Assembly: GCA_945928865.1 (NCBI GenBank)
Contig: CAMENZ010000007.1
Coordinates: 27,138 to 91,137, forward strand
Reading direction: 5' to 3'
Origin: an uncultured Clostridia bacterium
GTDB taxonomy: Bacteria > Bacillota > Clostridia > Peptostreptococcales > Anaerovoracaceae
Length of the DNA stretch: 64,000 bases
The position numbers were made by a program, and so were the translations under genes. Under the pieces are notes generated by a model. That model had not been told where the DNA came from. It was given only the letters and a program-made list of their open reading frames with translations, and ran no database searches. Positions within the stretch are counted from its first letter, which is position 1. Every line of letters starts with the position of its first letter. Of this stretch, positions 24,364 to 34,974 are shown in pieces.

Positions 24364-27300
24364 ATGTATTTTAAAAGAATAGAGATGCATGGATTTAAAT
24401 CCTTTGCAGAACCTGTAGTTATAGAATTTCATGAAGGTGTAACTTGTATAGTTGGACCTAACGGTTCAGGAAAAAGTAATATTAGTGATGCAATCAGATG
24501 GGTTTTAGGCGAACAGAGTCCTAAAGCGTTAAGAGGCGGTAAAATGGAAGAAGTTATTTTTTCAGGAACTGCTTCCCGTAAATCTAGAGGTATGGCAGAA
24601 GTTACTTTAGTTATAGATAATAGTTTAGGAATGTTACCTATAGATTATAATGAAGTAGCTATCACTAGAAGAATGTATCGTTCTGGGGAAAGTGAATATT
24701 TAATAAATAATAATCAGTGCAGGTTAAAGGATATTAGAGAACTTATTATGGATACAGGAATAGGTGTAGACGGATATTCTTTAATCGGTCAGGGTAAAAT
24801 AGCAGATATTGTTTCTAATAAACCTGAATCCAGAAGAGAGATTTTTGAAGAAGCTGCAGGAATAGTTCTATATAAAAGCAGAAAACAGGAAGCTGAAAGA
24901 AAATTAGCTTCAACCAATCTTAATCTAGATCGCGCCAACGATATTATCGGAGAAATCGAAGGCCGAATTGATGGTCTTAAAGAAGATAGTAAGAAGGCGA
25001 AAGAAGCCTTAGAATTAAGAGATAAAAGACGCCAATTGGAAATAAATATTACTTTAAGAAATGTGGAAAAATTTAGTGCTTCCAATGAATCAGGTGTATC
25101 CGATATAGATAAATTAAATAAAGACATAGAACATTTAAAGCTTTCTAAACAAAATGTAGATGAAAAAGTTGAAACTTTAAGAGAAAAAAATGAGACTCTT
25201 GAACAATTAGGAAGCGAAGCTAAGGATAAATTAGTAGTTAAAGTCGAAAAAATTGGAGAAATAACTAATAAGTCCCAGTTAGATGGGGAGAAAAAAGCTG
25301 CTTTAGAAAGAGATGAAAATAGACTGAACGAAGAGCTTGAATCCATTAATTTGAAGTTATCTAAAGAATTAGAAAATGCTGAAAATTATGAAAGAGCTAA
25401 GGCAGAAATTGAATTCAATAAAAAGATAAGTGAAGAAGAATTAGCTAACCGTATATCAAAATATAATGAGATAATGAGAGATTCTTTAGATTTCAACAGC
25501 AAAATCGAATCTAACAAAAATCGCATTATGGAAATACATAAAGATATTTCAGCAGCAAAATCTGACATTAAAAGTTATGATAATTATAAAGAATCATTAT
25601 TAAAAAGAAGGTCTGAACTTATAGCAGAGAGTCAGCTTTTAGAAGAAGGGAAAAATAAGGCACATCAAGCTATTGAAGCCGCAGAAAAGGAAGTTGAAAA
25701 TATCAATCAACTATTGAAAAAGAAAGAAGATAGTTTATCTGATTTAAAAAACAATAAAGATATAAAAAATGCTTTATTGGCTGACCTTAGAAAGAAAGAT
25801 GCAGATATTAAAATTAGAGGTAGCCAATTAACTTCCAGAAAAAAGACTATAGAAGAAATGGAAGCTAATTATGAGGGCTATAATGGAGCTGTTAAATTTC
25901 TTATGAAATCCGATTTAAAAGGTATTTCCGGAGTTGTAGCAGAACTAATAAGTTTACCTAAAGGATATGAAGTTGCCATTGAAACTGCTTTAGGAGCATC
26001 CCTTCAAAATATTATCTGTGAAAAAGATGATGATGCTAAAAAGGGTGTTAATTTACTTAAAGAGCATAGGGCAGGTAGACTTACTTTCTTACCAATGGAA
26101 TCGGTTAAAGGCAGCATTTACTCTGTGAACAGTGCTATTAAGGGAGCTAGAGGCTTTTTAGGTATAGGTGCTGAAATTATAGATTTTGATAAAAAATATG
26201 AGGGTATATTTAACTATCTTTTAGGAAAAGTTGCTATAGTTGATAATATGGATACAGCTATAAGGCTATCTAAGATTTCAGGAAACAGCTTGCGTTTTGT
26301 CACTATTGATGGGGAAGTTATCAATGTAAGCGGAGCCATTACAGGTGGTAAGTATAAAAATACTACAGCAACTTTACTTTCCAGAAAAGGTGAGATTGAT
26401 AATTTAAGGGAAACTTTAAAAGCTTTAAAAGCGGATTTTGAGGAAAATAAGCTTAAAATGGAAGTTACTGAAAAAGAGCTTTTAGCTGTGGATGATAAGC
26501 TTAAAGTTTTAGAAGAAGAAATAAAGACTCTCCACATAAATAGTGCTAATGGAAAAGCACTTTTAGCCGGTTTAAAGGACAGCTCCAAGGGGCAGGCAGA
26601 AAGTCGTGAGAAAAGTGCTAAGAGTTTAGCTATTGTGGATGAGGATGTGGAAAAAGCCACTTTATCCAAAACTAAGGCAGAAGAGAAAATTTTAGTTTTA
26701 GAAAAAGAATTATCAGAAATAGAAAAGGCTTTAGAAGAAGATATATCTCTAGGAGAAGCTTTTAAAATTAAAATTTCTGATGCAAGTGAGGAAATTACTA
26801 AAGCTAGATTGAAAAAAACTGAATTAGATGGAGCTATGGAAGCTCAAGAGCAACTTTTGAGCAGAGTTTTAGATTTAATTGACGATTATACTGAGCAAAT
26901 TGAAGCTAAAGAAGAAGCTTTAGAAGAAATTGAAGTTAAAAGGTTAGGACTAGGTACTGATAATGAAGAAGATGGATCAATAGTTCAGAATTTAATTAAG
27001 GAAAAAGAAGAATTAGAAGCCTATATTGAAAATGTAAAATTGGAGAGAGAGGCAATTTCTAAGGAGCTTTCAGAAATTTTAGAGGAACAGAGAGAAAATG
27101 AATATACTCTTAACTCTTATGTGGATCAGAAACAACAGCAAGAAATTAAATTGGCTAAGAATGAAACCAATTTAGAGGCGGCGAAACAGAAATTATGGGA
27201 AGATTTTGAAATTTCCTATGCTCAGGCTTTAGAACATAGAGATGAAAACTTTGTGTATTCTACTGCTGTGAAGGAAAGTAGAGAAATTAAAAATCGCTTA

Positions 27301-27912
27301 GATGATTTAGGTGATATAAACGTAGGTGCTATAAAGGAATATGAAGAGGTTAAGGAAAGATATAGCTTCTTAACGGAGCAGAGAGATGATATTTTAACTG
27401 CAATGAATGAGCTTAAAGGAATTATTCGCGATATGGATAAGACTATTAAGAGCAGATTTAAAGAAAACTTTGATAAAGTAGTTATAAACTTTGAAGAAAT
27501 ATTTAAAGAACTTTTTGGAGGAGGTTATGCTGAACTTAGATTAGATAATGAAGATAATCCTTTAGAAGCCGGAATTGAAATTACTGCTCAACCTCCGGGA
27601 AAGAAACTTCAAAATATAAATCTCATGTCCGGTGGTGAAAAAACAATGACGGCTATAGCTTTAATGTTTGCCGTGCTTAAGACTAAGCCTACCCCTTTCT
27701 GTATTTTAGACGAGGTAGAGGCAGCGTTAGATGATGCGAATATTGACAGATTTGCAAATTATCTTAAGAAGTTTACCGAAATTCAGTTTGCCATCGTTAC
27801 TCACCAGAAGGTTACTATGGAGCATGCAGATGTTTTATATGGAGTTACCATGCCTGAGCAGGGTATTTCTAAGGTATTATCCTTAAGATTAGGTGATAAT
27901 TTCGATATATAG
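24364..27912 (+). CDS. smc: Chromosome segregation protein SMC
   Basis: A 1,182-residue condensin ATPase. Walker A GPNGSGKSNISDAIRWVLG is at residue ~32, a long coiled coil (about 170-500) leads to the hinge (about 520-640, with KGISGVVAELI and GRLTFLP), a second coiled coil follows (about 670-1010), and the C-terminal head holds the signature LMSGGEKTMTAIALMFA and Walker B FCILDEVEAALDDAN. Length is normal for Bacillota. The rnc-smc-ftsY order is conserved. The scpA and scpB partners are not in the window. Confidence 0.97.
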   Translation: MYFKRIEMHGFKSFAEPVVIEFHEGVTCIVGPNGSGKSNISDAIRWVLGEQSPKALRGGKMEEVIFSGTASRKSRGMAEVTLVIDNSLGMLPIDYNEVAITRRMYRSGESEYLINNNQCRLKDIRELIMDTGIGVDGYSLIGQGKIADIVSNKPESRREIFEEAAGIVLYKSRKQEAERKLASTNLNLDRANDIIGEIEGRIDGLKEDSKKAKEALELRDKRRQLEINITLRNVEKFSASNESGVSDIDKLNKDIEHLKLSKQNVDEKVETLREKNETLEQLGSEAKDKLVVKVEKIGEITNKSQLDGEKKAALERDENRLNEELESINLKLSKELENAENYERAKAEIEFNKKISEEELANRISKYNEIMRDSLDFNSKIESNKNRIMEIHKDISAAKSDIKSYDNYKESLLKRRSELIAESQLLEEGKNKAHQAIEAAEKEVENINQLLKKKEDSLSDLKNNKDIKNALLADLRKKDADIKIRGSQLTSRKKTIEEMEANYEGYNGAVKFLMKSDLKGISGVVAELISLPKGYEVAIETALGASLQNIICEKDDDAKKGVNLLKEHRAGRLTFLPMESVKGSIYSVNSAIKGARGFLGIGAEIIDFDKKYEGIFNYLLGKVAIVDNMDTAIRLSKISGNSLRFVTIDGEVINVSGAITGGKYKNTTATLLSRKGEIDNLRETLKALKADFEENKLKMEVTEKELLAVDDKLKVLEEEIKTLHINSANGKALLAGLKDSSKGQAESREKSAKSLAIVDEDVEKATLSKTKAEEKILVLEKELSEIEKALEEDISLGEAFKIKISDASEEITKARLKKTELDGAMEAQEQLLSRVLDLIDDYTEQIEAKEEALEEIEVKRLGLGTDNEEDGSIVQNLIKEKEELEAYIENVKLEREAISKELSEILEEQRENEYTLNSYVDQKQQQEIKLAKNETNLEAAKQKLWEDFEISYAQALEHRDENFVYSTAVKESREIKNRLDDLGDINVGAIKEYEEVKERYSFLTEQRDDILTAMNELKGIIRDMDKTIKSRFKENFDKVVINFEEIFKELFGGGYAELRLDNEDNPLEAGIEITAQPPGKKLQNINLMSGGEKTMTAIALMFAVLKTKPTPFCILDEVEAALDDANIDRFANYLKKFTEIQFAIVTHQKVTMEHADVLYGVTMPEQGISKVLSLRLGDNFDI

Positions 27913-27970
27913 ATTTTGAAAGGTAAATTAGTTAGAACAAGGGTTATTTAGGAAAAGAAAAGGAATAGAA

Positions 27971-28870
27971 ATGGCGTTATTTAAAGAAAAAAAAGGCTTT
28001 TTTGGAAGACTTGGAGAAAAAATCAGTAATACCATAATGGGTAGAATGTCTGTAGATGAAGACATGATGGACGAATTAGAGGAAACTTTAATTACTTCTG
28101 ATATTGGCATGGAAACTACTATGAAGATTATGGAAAATTTGAGAGATAGAGTATCTAAAGAACATATTAAAGAGCCTAATAAGGTTATAGATGCTTTAAA
28201 ATCGATTATGGTGGAGGTGGTAGATAAGGGTGACAGGTGCTTACTTTCTGACAATACTCCTTTAGTGGTTTTAATGATAGGTATAAATGGCGGTGGAAAG
28301 ACAACTTCGATTGGCAAGTTAGCTCATAAGCTTAAGTCAGAAGGAAAAACTGTTATGTTAGCGGCGGCAGATACCTTTAGGGCAGCAGCAGCAGAGCAGC
28401 TTGTAATTTGGGGTGAGAGAAATGGTATCAATGTTGTAAGACATCAGGAAGGAGCCGATCCGGCAGCGGTAATTTATGATGCAATACAGTCTGCCAAAGC
28501 GAAAAATGCAGATGTTCTGATATGCGATACTGCGGGAAGACTTCAGAATAAGAAGAATCTGATGAGTGAATTGGAAAAAATGAATAAAATTATTTCAAGA
28601 GAATTTCCGGAAGCGGACAGGGAAACTTTGTTAGTGTTAGATGCTACAACAGGAAAGAATGCTGTATCTCAAGCTCAAGAATTTGGTTCTGTTGCTGAAG
28701 TTACAGGTATAGTTTTAACTAAGCTGGATGGAACTGCTAAAGGTGGAATAGCTATTACTATCGCAGATGAGTTTGATATGCCTATAAAATTTATAGGGGT
28801 AGGGGAAGCTATCGGCGATATAGAAGTTTTTGATGGAGATAAATTTATAGGAGGTATATTTAATGAGTAA
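27971..28870 (+). CDS. ftsY: Signal recognition particle receptor FtsY
   Basis: A 299-residue SRP GTPase, a short form with no long acidic N-terminal A domain. The N domain covers residues 1-95, then G1 INGGGKTTSIGKLA, DTFRAAAAEQL, the DTAGRLQNK G3 region, TKLDGTAKGG (G4) and GVGEAIGDIEVFD. It receives ribosome-nascent chains with SRP at the membrane. Its 3' end overlaps the der start by eight bases. Confidence 0.96.
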   Translation: MALFKEKKGFFGRLGEKISNTIMGRMSVDEDMMDELEETLITSDIGMETTMKIMENLRDRVSKEHIKEPNKVIDALKSIMVEVVDKGDRCLLSDNTPLVVLMIGINGGGKTTSIGKLAHKLKSEGKTVMLAAADTFRAAAAEQLVIWGERNGINVVRHQEGADPAAVIYDAIQSAKAKNADVLICDTAGRLQNKKNLMSELEKMNKIISREFPEADRETLLVLDATTGKNAVSQAQEFGSVAEVTGIVLTKLDGTAKGGIAITIADEFDMPIKFIGVGEAIGDIEVFDGDKFIGGIFNE

Positions 28871-30194
28871 ACCTATAGTTGCTATTGTAGGCAGACCTAA
28901 TGTGGGAAAATCCACATTTTTTAACCGTATAATCGGTAGAAGGGTGTCTATAGTAGAAGATACTCCCGGTGTAACCAGAGATAGAATTTATGCTGAAGCT
29001 GAATGGAACGGTATTACTTTTGGCTTAGTAGATACAGGTGGAATAGAGCCTGCAAGTAGTGATGTAATTCTTTCTCAAATGAGAGAACAGGCACAGATAG
29101 CTATGGATATGGCTGATGTTATTATCTTCATTGTGGATGGTAAAGCAGGTCTGACAACTGCCGATAACGAAGTTGCAACCATGCTTAGAAGAACAGGTAA
29201 ACATGTTATTTTAGTGGTAAATAAGATAGATAATCCATCTAATTTACCGGATAACTTTTATGATTTCTATGAATTAGGTATAGGAGTACCCGTACCGGTA
29301 TCAGCGGCTAATATGTTAAATTTTGGTGATGTGTTAGATGACATTGTAGAGAATATTCCTGAAGAGGCTTTAGAAGAAGATGAAGATTCTATAAAAATAG
29401 CTGTAGTAGGAAAACCTAATGTAGGCAAATCATCTTTGATAAATTGTTTATTAGGCGAAAATAGAGTAATTGTTTCCAATATTGCAGGTACTACTAGAGA
29501 TTCTATAGATACACCTTTTGAGAAAGACGGACAAAAATATGTTTTGATTGATACCGCCGGTATTAGAAGAAAATCTAAAGTTAATGACGATATAGAAAAG
29601 TATTCTGTAATTAGAGCAGTTGCAGCTGTTGAAAGATGTCATGTAGCACTTTTAGTAATTGATGCTAATGAAGGTATTACAGAGCAAGATAAAAAAATTG
29701 CAGGTATTGCTCATGAAGCAGGTAAGGGAATTTTAGTAGTTGTAAACAAGTGGGACTTAATTGAAAAAGAAACTAATACTATGAGAGATTTCAAGAAAAC
29801 TATAGATTTTGAATTCCCATTTATGACCTATGCACCTTCTGTTTTTATATCTGTGCATGAGAAACAGAGAGTTTTCCAAGTTATAGATATGGCTAATAAA
29901 ATTCAAGAAAATAGAACTTATAGAGTACCTACAGGTCAGCTTAATAGTTTGATTTCTGATGCAGTAATGATGAAACAGCCACCTTCCGATAAGGGTAAAA
30001 GGCTCAAAATCTATTATGCAGCACAGATTGGTACTGAACCACCTCTATTCAGTTTTCAGATAAATAAAAGAGACCTTATGCATTTCTCTTATGCAAGATA
30101 TTTAGAAAATAGAATAAGAGATGCTTTTGGAGGTTTTGAAGGAACGTCTATAAAGTTTATATTTAGAGAAAAAGGTGAAAAGGGAGAAGTTTAA
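28863..30194 (+). CDS. der: Ribosome-associated GTPase Der (EngA)
   Basis: A 443-residue protein with two tandem GTPase domains and a C-terminal KH-like domain, the family hallmark. Domain 1 shows GRPNVGKSTFFNRI and DTGGIEP, domain 2 GKPNVGKSSLINCLL, DTAGIRRK and NKWDL. Der acts in 50S subunit assembly. The ATG is preceded by AGGAGG inside ftsY; plsY starts on the last base of the stop codon, so ftsY, der and plsY are tightly coupled. Confidence 0.97.
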   Translation: MSKPIVAIVGRPNVGKSTFFNRIIGRRVSIVEDTPGVTRDRIYAEAEWNGITFGLVDTGGIEPASSDVILSQMREQAQIAMDMADVIIFIVDGKAGLTTADNEVATMLRRTGKHVILVVNKIDNPSNLPDNFYDFYELGIGVPVPVSAANMLNFGDVLDDIVENIPEEALEEDEDSIKIAVVGKPNVGKSSLINCLLGENRVIVSNIAGTTRDSIDTPFEKDGQKYVLIDTAGIRRKSKVNDDIEKYSVIRAVAAVERCHVALLVIDANEGITEQDKKIAGIAHEAGKGILVVVNKWDLIEKETNTMRDFKKTIDFEFPFMTYAPSVFISVHEKQRVFQVIDMANKIQENRTYRVPTGQLNSLISDAVMMKQPPSDKGKRLKIYYAAQIGTEPPLFSFQINKRDLMHFSYARYLENRIRDAFGGFEGTSIKFIFREKGEKGEV

Positions 30195-30796
30195 TGAATA
30201 TTGTTGCTATAGTTATAGCCTACTTGTTAGGTTGTATTTCACCGGCTATTATATTAGGAAAGATCTATGGCATAGATATAAAAAAACAAGGCAGTGGCAA
30301 TGCCGGAACTACTAATGTTTTAAGAGTTTTAGGAGGAAAGGCAGCGGTTATTACTTTACTTGTTGATATTGGTAAAGGTTCTATAGCTGTGTCATTAGGC
30401 AATTATTTGGCAGGAGATAAAATCGGCATGATATGTGCCTTTGCAGTCTTCTGTGGTCATCTATGGCCTTGTTTTTATAAGTTTAAAGGTGGAAAGGGTG
30501 TAGCGACTTCTTTTGGCGTTATTTTAGCCGTACACCCCTTGTTAGCACTTATGTCATTAGGTTGTGCAGCCGTACTTACAGTTTTAAGTAAGAGAATGTC
30601 TGTAGGTTCTTTAAGTGCTGCAGTTATGTTTGTGCCATTATGTTTTTGGCTTAAACCGGAATTTATTTATGTTGGAAGCCTTATGGCTTTAATTATAATA
30701 ATAAAGCATAGAGGAAATATCAAACGATTAATTAATAAAGAAGAACCTCCTATGAGCATTTTTGAGAGGAAAAATGGAGATAAAAATGGAAAATAG
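30194..30796 (+). CDS. plsY: Acyl-phosphate:glycerol-3-phosphate acyltransferase PlsY
   Basis: A 200-residue membrane protein with about five membrane segments. The glycerol-phosphate/acyl-phosphate motifs are visible: GSGNAGTTNVLRVLG near residue 35, KFKGGKGVATSFGV near 95 and KHRGNIKRL near 175. It uses the acyl-phosphate made by PlsX. It overlaps the gpsA start region. Confidence 0.95.
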   Translation: MNIVAIVIAYLLGCISPAIILGKIYGIDIKKQGSGNAGTTNVLRVLGGKAAVITLLVDIGKGSIAVSLGNYLAGDKIGMICAFAVFCGHLWPCFYKFKGGKGVATSFGVILAVHPLLALMSLGCAAVLTVLSKRMSVGSLSAAVMFVPLCFWLKPEFIYVGSLMALIIIIKHRGNIKRLINKEEPPMSIFERKNGDKNGK

Positions 30797-31796
30797 TAGG
30801 AACGTCAGTATAATAGGTGCTGGCAGCTTTGGAACTGCTTTAGCTATAGTATTACATAATAAAGGCCATAGAGTTACACTCTGGGCAAGGAGAGCGGAAC
30901 AGATAGAAGATTTAATAAGATTTTCAGAAAATAAAGTATATTTACCGGAAGTAAAAATACCGAAGGGAGTATTTTTTTCAAATGATTTATCTTCTACTGT
31001 AAATACAGCCGATATTGTGGTTTTCGCAGTACCGGCTCAGCAGTTTAGAAAGGTATTTGCTTTAGCAAATCCTGAATTATCTAAGAATGCTATTGTAGTA
31101 AATTTAGCTAAGGGTATTGAAAAAGACAGTCTTTTAAGACTTTCTCAAATTGCAGAAGAAATAAATCCGGAAGTTAGATATGTAGCACTATCAGGACCCT
31201 CTCATGCAGAAGAGTTAGCTATGAATTTACCGACTACTGTGACAGTAGCGTCAAAGAAGGCAGATTTTGCAGAAGAAATTCAAAATGCTTTTATGACTGA
31301 AAGATTTAGAATCTATACTAATGAAGATATGGTTGGGGTTGAGCTAGGTGGAGCTCTGAAAAATATTATAGCTTTAGGTGCCGGAATTTCTGATGGAATG
31401 GGATTTGGAGATAATGCAAAGGCAGCTATGATGACTAGGGGCATCACAGAAATTAGCCGTTTGGGACTGGTTTCCGGAGCTAGATTGGCTACTTTCTCAG
31501 GTTTAGCAGGCATAGGAGATTTAATCGTAACTTGTACATCAATGCACTCCAGAAATAGACGATGTGGAATTTTAATGGGGCAGGGAATGAAGCCGAGTGA
31601 GGCTGTTAAAGAGGTAGGAATGGTAGTTGAGGGAATTTCAACTGCCGAAGCTGCTTATGCTTTAGCTAAAGATAAGAACATTGAGATGCCTATTACGGAA
31701 TGTATATATAAATTAATTAATAATGAATTAGATCCGAAGGAAGCTGTAGAGCTTTTAATGGGTAGAGAAAAAAAAGACGAAATGTATATTATTTAA
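30786..31796 (+). CDS. gpsA: NAD(P)-dependent glycerol-3-phosphate dehydrogenase
   Basis: Makes sn-glycerol 3-phosphate, the acceptor for PlsY. The Rossmann motif is GAGSFGTALAIVL, followed by VPAQQFRKV, LAKGIEKDSL, the SGPSHAEE motif, catalytic GALKNIIALGAGISDG and GDLIVTC. The ATG at 30786 is preferred (GGAGA five bases upstream, 336 residues); an ATG at 30774 and a TTG at 30762 are also in frame and lie inside plsY. With any of them the gene overlaps the end of plsY. Confidence 0.94.
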   Translation: MENSRNVSIIGAGSFGTALAIVLHNKGHRVTLWARRAEQIEDLIRFSENKVYLPEVKIPKGVFFSNDLSSTVNTADIVVFAVPAQQFRKVFALANPELSKNAIVVNLAKGIEKDSLLRLSQIAEEINPEVRYVALSGPSHAEELAMNLPTTVTVASKKADFAEEIQNAFMTERFRIYTNEDMVGVELGGALKNIIALGAGISDGMGFGDNAKAAMMTRGITEISRLGLVSGARLATFSGLAGIGDLIVTCTSMHSRNRRCGILMGQGMKPSEAVKEVGMVVEGISTAEAAYALAKDKNIEMPITECIYKLINNELDPKEAVELLMGREKKDEMYII

Positions 31797-31811
31797 GTTT
31801 GGAGAAATGAA

Positions 31812-33146
31812 TTGTCAGATAATAAAAAGTTTTTTATAACAACCTTTGGTTGTCAGATGAATGAACATGACTCTGAAATTATTTCAGGTATGTTAATTGA
31901 AAAGGGCTATGAACTAGCCAAAGAAAGAAAAGATGCTAATATAGTTATTTTTAATACTTGCAGCATAAGAGAAAATGCGGATAAAAGGTTCTTTGGAACT
32001 TTAGGTCAATTAAAGAAAAGAAAAATGGCTGAAAGAGAAAACTTTACCGTATGTGTTTGTGGTTGTATGATGCAGCAACAACACATTATAGATACTATAA
32101 AAGAGAAGTATCCATGGGTAGATGTTATTTTTGGTACTCATAATGTTCATGAATTACCGATTCTTTTAGATAATTTATATAAAGAAAAGCACAAACAACT
32201 TTCTATATGGCCTGAAGGGGCGGAAATCGTTGAGGGACTACCTACAGAGAGACTTTTTAAACATAAGGCTTTTGTAAATATTATGTTTGGCTGTAACAAC
32301 TTCTGTACTTATTGTATAGTGCCTTATACTAGAGGCAGAGAACGTTCCAGAAAACCGGAGGACATAGTAAGAGAAGTCAAAAATTTAGTAAAAGATGGTG
32401 TAAAAGAAGTCACTTTATTAGGTCAGAATGTAAATTCATATAAGGGTGAACATGATAATGGAGAATTGTGTGATTTTGCAGACTTAATTTATTTACTAAA
32501 TGATATAGATGGTTTAGAGCGAATTAGATTTATGACAAGCCATCCTAAAGACTTATCTGATAAACTGATAGGTGCTTTTAAGGATTGTGCTAAGCTCTGT
32601 CATTATGTGCATTTACCTGTTCAATCAGGCTCCAGTAAGGTCTTAAAAGAGATGAATAGGAAATATACTAGAGAAAAATATTTAGATTTAGTTAAAAAAC
32701 TTAGGGAAATCGATCCGGAAATAGCTATTTCTACCGATATAATTGTTGGTTTTCCAGGAGAAACAGAGGAAGAGTTTGAAGAAACTCTTAGTCTTTGTAA
32801 AGAAGTCAGGTATGATTCGGCCTTTACTTTTCTTTATTCCATTAGAAAGGGAACACCGGCGGAAAACTTTAAAGACCAGATTAATGAAGATGTTAAACAT
32901 AATAGATTTAACAGATTAGTAGAAGTTATAAATGATATTTCTCAGGAAAAAAATAAAGAGTATGTAGGCAAAACCTTAAAGGTTTTAGTGGAAGGTCCTT
33001 CTAAAACAAACTCCAAGACTTTTTCAGGTCGTACAGAAACCTTTAAATTAGTAAATTTTAAAGGTGATAGTTCTATGACAGGAGAAATAGTTAATGTGAA
33101 AATTACTGATTGTAATACCTTTAGTTTAGAAGGTCAGGTAGTATAG
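31812..33146 (+). CDS. miaB: tRNA-2-methylthio-N6-dimethylallyladenosine synthase MiaB
   Basis: A 444-residue radical SAM methylthiotransferase acting on A37 of tRNAs. The N-terminal UPF0004 domain has three cluster cysteines (TFGCQMNEHDSE, FNTCSIREN and the CGCM segment), the radical SAM motif is GCNNFCTYCIVPYTRGRE near residue 155, and a C-terminal TRAM domain ends the protein. The start is TTG at 31812, five bases after GGAGAA; the ATG at 31807 is out of frame. Confidence 0.95.
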   Translation: MSDNKKFFITTFGCQMNEHDSEIISGMLIEKGYELAKERKDANIVIFNTCSIRENADKRFFGTLGQLKKRKMAERENFTVCVCGCMMQQQHIIDTIKEKYPWVDVIFGTHNVHELPILLDNLYKEKHKQLSIWPEGAEIVEGLPTERLFKHKAFVNIMFGCNNFCTYCIVPYTRGRERSRKPEDIVREVKNLVKDGVKEVTLLGQNVNSYKGEHDNGELCDFADLIYLLNDIDGLERIRFMTSHPKDLSDKLIGAFKDCAKLCHYVHLPVQSGSSKVLKEMNRKYTREKYLDLVKKLREIDPEIAISTDIIVGFPGETEEEFEETLSLCKEVRYDSAFTFLYSIRKGTPAENFKDQINEDVKHNRFNRLVEVINDISQEKNKEYVGKTLKVLVEGPSKTNSKTFSGRTETFKLVNFKGDSSMTGEIVNVKITDCNTFSLEGQVV

Positions 33147-33165
33147 AAAGGAAAGATTTTTAGCT

Positions 33166-34956
33166 ATGGATATTTTTACAATTATTAAGCTTTTTGGTGG
33201 TTTAGCCATGTTCCTTTATGGAATGGAAGTTATGGGAGACGGACTAAAAAATGCTTCCGGTACAGCACTTAAGAATATTTTAGGAAAAGCAACGCAGAAT
33301 GTAGTTATGGGTGTAATTACAGGTATGGTTGTAACTGCTGTTATACAGAGTTCTACAGCTACTATTGTATTGGCTGTAGGTCTTATAAGTGCAGATATTT
33401 TAAATTTGAAACAGGCTGTAAGCATTGTAATGGGAGCAAATATAGGAACAACTATTACGGCTCAAATTATAAGATTGATGGATATTGAATCCTCAGGCAG
33501 TATGGTTTTGGAATTTTTTAAACCTGATACCTTAGCTCCTATCGCTATAACAGTGGGAATAATCTTAATAATGTTTGTAAAAAAACATAGTAGTAAGACT
33601 ACAGGTGAAATATTTGTAGGTTTTGGTGTATTATTTACAGGTTTACTCAGCATGACTGCAGCGGTAAAGCCATTAGCTCAGTCCGAAGGCTTTATAGATT
33701 TGATGCAGAGATTTAGTGATAGGCCTATGTTAGCTCTACTTATAGGTTTAGTAGTTACTGTAATAGTTCAAAGTTCATCTGCTACAGTCGGTATGATTCA
33801 AGCTATATCCGTAACAGGTGCCATGTCTTTTAATTTAGTTTATCCTCTTATTATGGGTATAAACTTGGGTACTTGTGTTACTACTGCTATGGTTTGTTCT
33901 ATAGGTTCATCAAAAGATGCTAAGAGAACAGGTATAGTTCATATAGTATTTAATGTAGTCGGAACTGTATTGTTTATGGTAGGTATGGCTGTCATCAAAG
34001 GTGCAGGAGGATTCCCTAATTTATGGGGAAGTGTAGTAAATAGTGGTGGTGTAGCAGATTTCCAAACTTTATTTAATTTAGTTACAGCTATTGTTTTAAT
34101 TCCTTTCTCCAGCTTATTAGTAAAATTATCACTTCATATAATTAAATCGGATATTGTTGAGACAGAGGATAGAGCAGATTTAGTTGCTCCGGATGAAAAA
34201 CTTTATCAGATTCCGGCTATGGCTTTAGATGAAGCAAATAAGGCTATCTGTCACATGGGAGAAGTGGCTAATAAAAATTATAAGCGCGCTATAAAATTGA
34301 TTACTAATTTCGAAGAACATAGAGTTAAGGTGATTTTAGATAATGAAGAAAAATTAGATATGTTTACGGATACTATGGATGGTTATTTAGTTAATCTTTC
34401 AAAACATGTAGAGACTGACCATGATAATCAACATATAAATATCTTTATGCAGGCAAGCACTAATTTTGAGAGAATTGGAGATCATGCTATAAATATTATG
34501 GAGATTGCACAGGAAATGAATTCTAACAAGATTAATTTTTCTGAGCAAGCCTTTAAGGAATTAAATCTGGTAATTGAAGCAGTAAATGAAATTACAGAAA
34601 ATACAGTAGATGCTTTTAGAGCATTAAATAGTGGTTTGGCTAGAAATATAGAACCTTTAGAAGAGGTTATAGATGATATGATAGTAACCTTAAAGAATAG
34701 ACATGTAAATAGACTTAAAGAAGGTGAGTGTACTACAAGAGCAGGTATAACTTTCGTGGATTTACTTACTAATATTGAGAGAATAGCAGATCAATGCTCA
34801 AATATTGCTTTACTTATTCTAAGTAGCCATGATATGTCAATTTTAGGTAATCATCATAGTTATTTAAAAGAACTTCATAAAGGCGAAGATACAAACTATG
34901 CTATTGAGTTAGAAAAGAGAAAGGAACAGTATATTACAAAGTTAAAATCACTTTAA
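33166..34956 (+). CDS. Na/Pi cotransporter II-related protein with C-terminal PhoU domain
   Basis: A 596-residue protein. The N-terminal half has two inverted NptA repeats, each with a QSSTAT/QSSSAT motif (residues ~64 and ~200) and surrounding membrane helices; the C-terminal portion (about 345-585) is a PhoU-like helical bundle. Members import phosphate with sodium, or are close relatives of unknown substrate. No phosphate regulator is nearby, so the substrate is inferred from family only. Confidence 0.88.
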   Translation: MDIFTIIKLFGGLAMFLYGMEVMGDGLKNASGTALKNILGKATQNVVMGVITGMVVTAVIQSSTATIVLAVGLISADILNLKQAVSIVMGANIGTTITAQIIRLMDIESSGSMVLEFFKPDTLAPIAITVGIILIMFVKKHSSKTTGEIFVGFGVLFTGLLSMTAAVKPLAQSEGFIDLMQRFSDRPMLALLIGLVVTVIVQSSSATVGMIQAISVTGAMSFNLVYPLIMGINLGTCVTTAMVCSIGSSKDAKRTGIVHIVFNVVGTVLFMVGMAVIKGAGGFPNLWGSVVNSGGVADFQTLFNLVTAIVLIPFSSLLVKLSLHIIKSDIVETEDRADLVAPDEKLYQIPAMALDEANKAICHMGEVANKNYKRAIKLITNFEEHRVKVILDNEEKLDMFTDTMDGYLVNLSKHVETDHDNQHINIFMQASTNFERIGDHAINIMEIAQEMNSNKINFSEQAFKELNLVIEAVNEITENTVDAFRALNSGLARNIEPLEEVIDDMIVTLKNRHVNRLKEGECTTRAGITFVDLLTNIERIADQCSNIALLILSSHDMSILGNHHSYLKELHKGEDTNYAIELEKRKEQYITKLKSL

Positions 34957-34974
34957 CGTGATGGAGGAGAGATT